DNA from: Asaia bogorensis NBRC 16594
GTDB lineage: Bacteria > Pseudomonadota > Alphaproteobacteria > Acetobacterales > Acetobacteraceae
Length of the DNA: 64,000 bases
NCBI RefSeq assembly: GCF_001547995.1
Contig: NZ_AP014690.1
Span: forward strand, 518,501 to 582,500
Reading direction: 5' to 3'
Shown here: positions 58,100 to 64,000 of the stretch, one piece after another
Layout of the letters: the number at the start of each line of letters is the position of its first letter
Numbering within the stretch: position 1 is the first letter of the stretch
Made by a program: the position numbers and the translations under genes
Notes under the pieces: generated by a model
Told to the model about the DNA's origin: nothing
The model's input: only the letters and a program-made list of their open reading frames with translations
Databases searched by the model: none

Positions 58100-59404
58100 T
58101 CATTTTGCTGACGATACCGTCTTGTGGCCGTGGGGGCGCAATATGGCAAATACGCCCATCATCAACCCGGCAAAAAGCATGAGCGCGGCCATGGGCATCG
58201 GGCTGTTGGCTGGCAGAAGGCCGATTGCCGTGCTGGCGAGCGATCCCAGCGCATATTGCATGGTGCCGGCAAAAGCCGAGGCGCTCCCGGCAAACTGCGA
58301 CTGGTTGCTGAGTGCGCCGACCATCGCATTGGGGCCGATAATGCCGGTCATGCCCAGAGTGATCATCATGCAGCCCACGATGGGAATGAGCATGATGGGG
58401 CGGATATGATGTGTCGGGCCGGGATATTGCTCGGCCAGCATCACCACGACCAGCAACGCGATGGCCCCCAGAATCGAAATGGCCAGCGCCCAGCCCAGCA
58501 TGGCCGATGAGCTGACACGTCCTACCAGAGCCCCGTTGATCTGTGACGACCCGATCATGCAGACCGCAAACAGACCAAACAACATGCCATAATGGGCAGG
58601 CGTGAAACCGAAGATATGCTCGAACACGGTCGGCGCGGCTGTGAGATAGGTAAAGGACAGGAAGCCGCAGAATCCCCAGACCAGGGCATTGGTGATGAAG
58701 CAGCGCTCGCGGGCGATGGAAAGATAGCGATGCAGCAGGGAGAGGGGGCGCAGTTCGCGCCGGCTTTCAGGCGGCAGCGTCTCGGGAAAGGCACGCAGCA
58801 GCAGCAGGACACACAGGCCGCCATAGACAGCCGAGACCCAGAAAATGGCCCGCCAGCTGATGTAGTCGAGTGCGATGCCACCCAGCATCGGGGCCAGAAT
58901 GGGCACAATTCCCTGTATCAGAATGAGCTTCGACATGAGCTTTGCGGCCTCGTTTCCCGTGGAAACGTCACGCACGCAGGCACTCGGGATCACGATACTG
59001 GCCGATGCGGCGATGGCCGCAATGAGCCGGAAGAAGCACATGGCGCTCATGGTGGTCGCCATGGCGCAGCCGACACTGCCCGCCGTATAGACGATCATGC
59101 CAAGCAGCATCGGGATGCGCCGTCCGAAGCGATCTGCAAGCGGCCCCATGCTGATCTGCCCGATGGCAAGCCCCACCATCCACGCTGAGAGCGTCATGCC
59201 AGCGCTTCCTGCGGGGGAATGCAGTGACTTTTCCAGCGCGGGGAAGGCAGGCAGGTAGATATCGGTCGAGACCGGCCCCACCGCGGTCAGAAACCCGAGC
59301 AGCAGGGGAAGCCAGCTGGGCATGACAACAGGCGGCTGAATTGAGTCGGTCTGACGCCCCGATGTTGGGGTAACAGAAAGAGAGATCCCGTCGGGAGAGG
59401 CCAT
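58100..59404 (-). CDS. Bcr/CflA-type multidrug efflux MFS transporter
   Basis: A 434-residue transporter with twelve predicted membrane helices. The start TAVGPVSTDIYLPAFPALEKSL and the MFS loop MGPLADRFGRRIPMLLG are characteristic of the Bcr/CflA drug-resistance group. The ATG at 59404 has AGGAG seven bases upstream. It should export small hydrophobic compounds by proton exchange. It lies 30 bases before the receiver gene, and the two may be co-transcribed. Confidence 0.92.
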   Translation of the reverse strand: MASPDGISLSVTPTSGRQTDSIQPPVVMPSWLPLLLGFLTAVGPVSTDIYLPAFPALEKSLHSPAGSAGMTLSAWMVGLAIGQISMGPLADRFGRRIPMLLGMIVYTAGSVGCAMATTMSAMCFFRLIAAIAASASIVIPSACVRDVSTGNEAAKLMSKLILIQGIVPILAPMLGGIALDYISWRAIFWVSAVYGGLCVLLLLRAFPETLPPESRRELRPLSLLHRYLSIARERCFITNALVWGFCGFLSFTYLTAAPTVFEHIFGFTPAHYGMLFGLFAVCMIGSSQINGALVGRVSSSAMLGWALAISILGAIALLVVVMLAEQYPGPTHHIRPIMLIPIVGCMMITLGMTGIIGPNAMVGALSNQSQFAGSASAFAGTMQYALGSLASTAIGLLPANSPMPMAALMLFAGLMMGVFAILRPHGHKTVSSAK

Positions 59405-59651
59405 GAGGCGCTCCTGCTGGATAAAGGACTATGAGATAAGGACGAATGCCCCGTTTCGGCCGGGCGTCACGCTCATCAAGCGCAACAGGGAGAAGGCGGT
59501 TTTAAGAAGGCAGCTTTTTGGCCAGTCTCTGGCGATGAGGTGTCAGATATCGCAGCCCGGCCGTTTTTCAATGATTTTTTTGACCTGCCGCAAATATCAC
59601 CCACGAGAACTCCCTCTCCGGAGTCAATTTTGAGCGCGACGCAGGGGCATA

Positions 59652-60350
59652 TCACACAGGCTGATCGGGGTCGGCCTTGTCCGCCAACTGGGCGAGCGCG
59701 CTACCCTCTCGACGCGCTCTGGCGAGCAGGAACCAGGCCAGAAAGGATGATCCGGCAAAAAGCAGCAATCCGAGACCGATCTGGATATTCTGCCCAAGCT
59801 GCGCCCCGGCACCGATCAGGACGAAAACCAGATTCTGGGGGATGGCGCCCAGCAGCGTGGCCCAGCCGAAAGCGGCCAGCGGTACACCATAGAGTCCAGC
59901 CGCTGCCGTAACCATGATGGCAGATCCCACGGGCAGGAGCCGCAAGGTCAGCACAGCCTGAAAAGGCGAGTTCGCCAGAACATGCCCGATAAGCTGCAGC
60001 CTCCCCCTGAATCGCGCCTGCCAGCGCTCACGCGTTTGGGGTGAGGCCAGACGGCGCATCCATATAAAGCCGAGCAGGGCACCCGTGAGCGAGGCAATGG
60101 TGGACAGGGCAAAACCGATGACCGCGCCGAATACCAGCCCGGCCGCGAGACAAAGCGCCTGACGCGGCAGCCCGAACAGGCTGTAGGGAATACCGATCAG
60201 CAGAAACAGCACCGGTGCGGCGGGATTGTTCTTCCAGCTTTCGATCAGGGTCAGCGCAGAGCGTGTCACCTGAAATTCGCGTGCGATCACAAGCAGCCCC
60301 ACCAGAACGATAATCGTGAGTGCGGGCTTCCAGAGGTTTCTGGGCGGCAC
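59652..60350 (-). CDS. TVP38/TMEM64 (DedA-like) membrane protein
   Basis: A 232-residue inner-membrane protein of the SNARE-associated/DedA superfamily. It has five or six hydrophobic helices and the family signature GIPYSLFGLPRQALCLAAGLVFG followed by RFRGRLQLIGHVLANSPFQAVLTLRLLPVG. Relatives are linked to membrane lipid balance and envelope stress. It starts at a GTG with no strong ribosome site, so the exact start is uncertain. The preceding 247 bases (59405-59651) to the MFS gene hold nothing recognisable. Confidence 0.85.
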   Translation of the reverse strand: MPPRNLWKPALTIIVLVGLLVIAREFQVTRSALTLIESWKNNPAAPVLFLLIGIPYSLFGLPRQALCLAAGLVFGAVIGFALSTIASLTGALLGFIWMRRLASPQTRERWQARFRGRLQLIGHVLANSPFQAVLTLRLLPVGSAIMVTAAAGLYGVPLAAFGWATLLGAIPQNLVFVLIGAGAQLGQNIQIGLGLLLFAGSSFLAWFLLARARREGSALAQLADKADPDQPV

Positions 60351-60628
60351 GCGGTCGGCGGGGCGGAAAGCAGGCAGGGCAAGGCTCCATCGCAGGATAT
60401 GCGGAGCGATTAGCAGCCCATGAACGCTTTAGGAAGCACGCTATGATGCAGATGGGTAACAGTGCGTGACGATTCTGTCATGACTGCGCAATTGTCACGC
60501 GGCTTTCGTTGCTGTTGCTCAACGTAACTGGTAGCCGGGAAGTAGGTTTCTGTCCGATATCGTAACGATATTGTTGATGTCGAGTAGAGCCAGTCCTTTT
60601 TGTCCAGTGCCGAGGGAAACGCCACTCT
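60351..60628. other. Divergent promoter region of the TVP38-type and receptor genes
   Basis: No gene is visible. The stretch separates two divergent starts and contains one clear palindrome at 60557-60571. Confidence 0.5.
60557..60571. promoter_or_regulatory. 15-base palindrome upstream of the TonB-dependent receptor
   Basis: ATATCGTAACGATAT is a perfect inverted repeat (seven-base arms, one-base centre) 57 bases before the receptor start. It could be an operator; it does not match the Fur consensus. Confidence 0.5.
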
Positions 60629-63079
60629 ATGTCGTCCAGTTTCACGCATCGTTGTCTTATGATGCTTCTTGCAGGCACAGCCCTTGCAGGCAGCGTCCAG
60701 GTATCGACCGCCGCGCCGACCCGTAACAAGCACCATGCGTCCACACACCGGACGACAAAAGCCAGGCCCGTAGCAGCCTCGTCTGTTACAACGGCACCGG
60801 CCGCGGGTACTGTTGCCCCCGTCATGCGCCCGGCGCCTCAGCCGGTCATGGCCCGCTCGCAGCCTGAAGAAATTGCAGTCACCGGCCGTAGCAGCCGTAG
60901 CCGTCAGCCGGGTGCTGGCCTGCTGCGCGTCGAGACGGCCCCCAAGGCTGTCCAGACCATTACGCATGACTTCATCGCCAAGCTGGCGCCAAGCGTGAAC
61001 CTGCAGCAGGTCATCGCCATGATGCCCGCCGCGAACGTCACCCAGGCCGATCCTTTCGGTCTCTATACGGGTCAGACCAACGTACGTGGCTTCGACACTA
61101 CGGAAATCGGCTGGCTGCTCGATGGCGCGCCGCTGAACGATATCGGTGGTGGCCAGTTTTACGCCAACGAAGTGCTCGAATCCGAAAACCTCGAGAGCGT
61201 CTCGATGCAGCCGGGCTCGGTCAATCTCGATACCCCGGTGCTGAGCGCCTCGGCTGGTATGACGACCATGACCATGAGCAACCCCACACATCGCTTCGGC
61301 GGGGTGATGGATGTGTCTTTCGGCTCGTTCGACACGTTCCGTCAGTTCATTCGCCTGAACTCCGGCGATATCGGCAATAGCGGCGTACGCGCCATGTTTG
61401 CGTTCAGCCACACCAAGGGCAACACGTGGCGTGGCCCCGGCCAGGCCGAAAAGTACCACTACGATTTCAAGATGGTGAAGGACTTCCGCAACGGAAGCCA
61501 TACCGGTCTGACCGTAGCCTATAACGACCAGACCAACGATTTCTATCTGGCCCCGAATCTGAGCCAGTGGCGCACGACCGGTTATTCAACCAACTACGCC
61601 ACGGATTATGCAGGTCCGACCGCAGCGGGTGCGAATTATTACAAGCTGCACGTCAACCCGTTCGAGAACGTGGTTGCAGCCCTGCCGACCCATATCGTCA
61701 TCACGCCCAAGCTGACTCTCGAGGATTCACTGTATTTCTGGCACGGCATCGGTAATGGCACGGGTGCCTCGGTCATCAATGCCTCCAGCTATATGGGCAA
61801 CCAGGCCGTCAAGCTTGATCTCGGTGGTGCCAAGAGCGTTCTGGCACTGGCGCCGTCGAACCAGGAGCAGTTCCGCACCGGCAATACCATCTCGCTGCAT
61901 TACAAGCCCGATCATCACCACGATATCTCGCTGGGCTGGTGGTATGAGTACGCCAATCTCTACCAGTACTCGCCCTATGGCATCGTGAACCAGTCGACCG
62001 GTGAGGCGAACAACATCTGGGGCACCACAGACGTCATCAAGACGACCACAGGCCAGCCTTTCCGCGCCCGTGACTTCCTGTCGCTCACGCAGGTTAACAT
62101 GATCTTCATCGGCGACACGATGAAGTACTTCAATGACCGCCTGAACATCCAGATCGGCTTCAAGGAAGCGATGGTCACCCGTCGTATGTACAACTACACG
62201 CCGGGCACGCAGTACAACCGCAACCTGCATACGCCTGAGCCGCTGCCGCAGATCGGCATCGCCTGGAACTTCAACAAGGAGCACCAGATCTACGTGTCGG
62301 GCAGCACCAACTTCAAGGCGCCGTCCAACACCTCGCTGGTCGATTACTACAACACGGCAGGCGCGCAGACCCAGAAGGGTGGGGCCTCCAAGCCGGAATA
62401 CACCATCCAGGAAGAACTCGGTTACCGCTATAACGGTGAGCTGATCGTCGGCTCGATCTCGTTCTTCAACTATAACCTGACCAACCGTCAGCAGACCCTC
62501 AACTACTATGACGGGACGGCAGGCGCGAGCTACAGCCAGACGGTCAACGCTGGTGGCCAGACTACGCGTGGCGTCGATATCCAGATCGCCACACGCGCCT
62601 GGCACCATATCCGCCCCTATGCGACGTTCGAATATCTGCACTCGACGATCGACAACAACATTCGCGTAGGCCGTGACCTGCTGCCGACGGCTGGCAAGAT
62701 TGCCATTCGTTCGCCGTCCAAGCAGGCCAAGTTCGGCCTCGATTATGACGATGGCAGCTTCTGGTTCTCGGGTCAGGTCATCTATGTCGGCAAGCAATAT
62801 GCCAGCTTCATGAATGACAGCTCGATCCCGCAATATGTCACCAACCAGGTGGGTATCGGCTATCGCTTCAAGAACAAGGGTTTCATGAAGTCACCGCAGA
62901 TCCAGCTGAACATGACCAACCTCACGGGCGCCAAGTTCCGCAACGGTGTGTATGGCTTCACCACCAACCTGAACCCGACCAAGGGTGTGTATGGCACCAT
63001 GATCGCTTCAGGTGGTCAGCCGTCCTACTACCTCAACCCGCCGTTCTCGGCGATGGTCACGCTCTCCACCGGGTTCTGA
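60629..63079 (+). CDS. TonB-dependent outer-membrane receptor
   Basis: An 816-residue outer-membrane receptor. A signal peptide (LMMLLAGTALAGSVQVSTAAP) is followed by a 50-residue linker rich in Thr, Arg, Pro and Ala, then a TonB-box-like EEIAVTGRSSRSR, a plug domain (QTNVRGFDTTEIGWLLDGAPLND-type, shown here in parts) and a beta-barrel ending in the usual aromatic Phe (VTLSTGF). The ligand is not predictable; siderophore receptors of this size are common in acetic acid bacteria. Its stop abuts the ybaK stop on the other strand with no space for a separate terminator. Confidence 0.92.
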   Translation: MSSSFTHRCLMMLLAGTALAGSVQVSTAAPTRNKHHASTHRTTKARPVAASSVTTAPAAGTVAPVMRPAPQPVMARSQPEEIAVTGRSSRSRQPGAGLLRVETAPKAVQTITHDFIAKLAPSVNLQQVIAMMPAANVTQADPFGLYTGQTNVRGFDTTEIGWLLDGAPLNDIGGGQFYANEVLESENLESVSMQPGSVNLDTPVLSASAGMTTMTMSNPTHRFGGVMDVSFGSFDTFRQFIRLNSGDIGNSGVRAMFAFSHTKGNTWRGPGQAEKYHYDFKMVKDFRNGSHTGLTVAYNDQTNDFYLAPNLSQWRTTGYSTNYATDYAGPTAAGANYYKLHVNPFENVVAALPTHIVITPKLTLEDSLYFWHGIGNGTGASVINASSYMGNQAVKLDLGGAKSVLALAPSNQEQFRTGNTISLHYKPDHHHDISLGWWYEYANLYQYSPYGIVNQSTGEANNIWGTTDVIKTTTGQPFRARDFLSLTQVNMIFIGDTMKYFNDRLNIQIGFKEAMVTRRMYNYTPGTQYNRNLHTPEPLPQIGIAWNFNKEHQIYVSGSTNFKAPSNTSLVDYYNTAGAQTQKGGASKPEYTIQEELGYRYNGELIVGSISFFNYNLTNRQQTLNYYDGTAGASYSQTVNAGGQTTRGVDIQIATRAWHHIRPYATFEYLHSTIDNNIRVGRDLLPTAGKIAIRSPSKQAKFGLDYDDGSFWFSGQVIYVGKQYASFMNDSSIPQYVTNQVGIGYRFKNKGFMKSPQIQLNMTNLTGAKFRNGVYGFTTNLNPTKGVYGTMIASGGQPSYYLNPPFSAMVTLSTGF

Positions 63080-63565
63080 TCATTCAGCAAGGGCCGCTAC
63101 CGTCCAGCCAAAATGGCTGGCGGTCGGTTCGGGGGTGATCTCGCATTGCAGCCCCCTGCGGCCTGCATTCACGAAGATCGTTTCCTGCTCAAGCGCGTGT
63201 CGGTCCAGAAGGATCGGCACGCGTTTTTTTTGTCCGAAGGGGCTGATGCCGCCAGTCTTGTAGGCCGTCAGGCGCTCGGCATCGGGCGGGGCCATCATGG
63301 CGGCCGATTTGCCGCCCAACGCGGCCGCAACAGCCTTGAGATGCAGCTTATGGTCCGAGCGGATAACCGCGCAGGCGGGTTTGTCCTTGTCTACCCAGAC
63401 CATCAATGTCTTGAAAACGCGCTCCGGTGCGACACCGAGTGACTCTGCTGCCTGCAGGCCCTTGCGACTGGCATCGGGGTCGTAGTCATGGCTGTGCAGC
63501 GTGTAGGCAATACCCTCTTTTTCCAGAAGGGCGAGGCCAGGTGTCTGGCCAGAGGCGGGTTTCAT
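63080..63565 (-). CDS. ybaK: Cys-tRNA(Pro)/Cys-tRNA deacylase YbaK
   Basis: A 161-residue editing enzyme that clears cysteine wrongly attached to tRNA-Pro. It shows the YbaK start ALLEKEGIAYTLHSHDYDPD, FKTLMVWVDKDKPACAVI with the conserved Lys, and YKTGGISPFGQKKRVPILLD, the glycine-rich signature of the YbaK branch. It is transcribed toward the receptor gene and ends in the base pair after that gene's stop. Confidence 0.93.
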   Translation of the reverse strand: MKPASGQTPGLALLEKEGIAYTLHSHDYDPDASRKGLQAAESLGVAPERVFKTLMVWVDKDKPACAVIRSDHKLHLKAVAAALGGKSAAMMAPPDAERLTAYKTGGISPFGQKKRVPILLDRHALEQETIFVNAGRRGLQCEITPEPTASHFGWTVAALAE

Positions 63566-63635
63566 CAGATCGTCTCCCGAGGGTGGGTGTCAGGCGACCA
63601 TCAGAAAACCGGACCCTCATTCTGTCAAACCGGCC

Positions 63636-64000
63636 TCAGCCCTGCTCCACCTCGACGGGTTGGGGCAGGGGCTTGCGGCGCAGGAATGCCAGCACGTTGC
63701 CAAGCAGGATCAGGACCAGCCCTGCCAGCATGGGAATGGACCAGTGGACCTGTTCGAAGAAGGCAGACATGCCCAGCGCAATGACGGGGGAGAGAATGGT
63801 GGCATAGGCGGCCTTGTCGGCACCGATGCGACGAACCAGTTCGAGATAGAACAGAAAACCCGCCACCGAGCCGAAGAGGGCCAGATAGAGCAGGCCACCC
63901 AGCCAGCGTGCCGTAAGCGGGAAACCATAACCATGCCCTGACAGCGGGATGATGACCGCCAGCAAGGTCGCGCCACAGATCATGCCCCAGAAGATGGTGT
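63636..64000 (-). CDS. EamA/DMT-family transporter, cut by the window edge
   Basis: The C-terminal 121 residues of a drug/metabolite transporter are visible; the frame stays open to the right edge. Four hydrophobic helices are seen (WLGGLLYLALFGSVAGFLFYL, AAYATILSPVIALGMSAFF, MLAGLVLILLGNVLAFL and part of another), with the EamA pattern of a helix ending in ILLGN and a short cytosolic tail. Substrate unknown. It lies 70 bases from ybaK in the same direction. Confidence 0.88.
   Translation of the reverse strand, partial: TIFWGMICGATLLAVIIPLSGHGYGFPLTARWLGGLLYLALFGSVAGFLFYLELVRRIGADKAAYATILSPVIALGMSAFFEQVHWSIPMLAGLVLILLGNVLAFLRRKPLPQPVEVEQG

Noticed and set aside
61727..62833. 368-residue frame antisense to the TonB-dependent receptor
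   Set aside because: The receptor is clearly coding on the plus strand; the antisense frame shows no known domain.

Overview
The window looks like chromosome of an acetic acid bacterium (Acetobacteraceae, Alphaproteobacteria). This rests on the high-GC coding sequence, a separate alphaproteobacterial F0 operon (atpI-B-E-b'-b), a regulatory phosphotransferase operon (hprK-rapZ-EIIA-HPr-EI) without a sugar permease, a single-chain GcvP, and many envelope and periplasmic oxidation genes. The genus cannot be fixed from sequence alone. I see no phage, insertion sequence, CRISPR array or rRNA.

Layout. 1-4.9 kb: a cut secreted/membrane protein, cysE and a UbiH-type hydroxylase (minus), then the nitrogen pair glnK-amtB with a small PsiF-like secreted protein (plus). 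5-12.7 kb: an unrecognised 513-residue protein behind an AT-rich leader, a transaldolase/PfkB-kinase pair, a GIY-YIG/DUF4357 protein, a secreted nucleoside-hydrolase homologue, tRNA-Tyr with a clear promoter, and rlmB with a repeat-bearing N-terminus. 12.8-22.3 kb: quinone oxidoreductase, sulfotransferase, DUF3597 protein, the regulatory PTS operon, ridA and an M61 peptidase. 22.4-31.4 kb: a putA whose catalytic residues are altered, then the glycine cleavage genes gcvT-gcvH-gcvP behind a tandem glycine riboswitch.

31.5-37.2 kb is the most accessory-looking part: an OpgH-type glucosyltransferase, a Wza-like export lipoprotein and a KpsE-like inner-membrane protein in one direction, preceded by about 830 bases of AT-rich DNA with palindromes. 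37.2-50 kb holds a YbaK-like deacylase, TonB, an AlkA-type glycosylase, an M20 peptidase, an alpha/beta hydrolase, a ClC channel, the F0 ATP synthase operon, a GT2/GT39 glycosyltransferase pair and two small membrane proteins. 50-64 kb holds a secreted creatininase-like protein with a beta-propeller protein, lldD, an SDR/TetR divergent pair with a palindromic operator, nitroreductase, apt, a lone receiver protein, a Bcr/CflA transporter, a TVP38-type protein, a TonB-dependent receptor, ybaK and a cut EamA transporter.

The points most worth following are the PutA substitutions at both active sites, the OpgH-Wza-KpsE grouping, the homologues of hydrolases that have lost family metal ligands (nucleoside hydrolase, creatininase), and several structured or AT-rich intergenic stretches. 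Most remaining genes are ordinary housekeeping genes.
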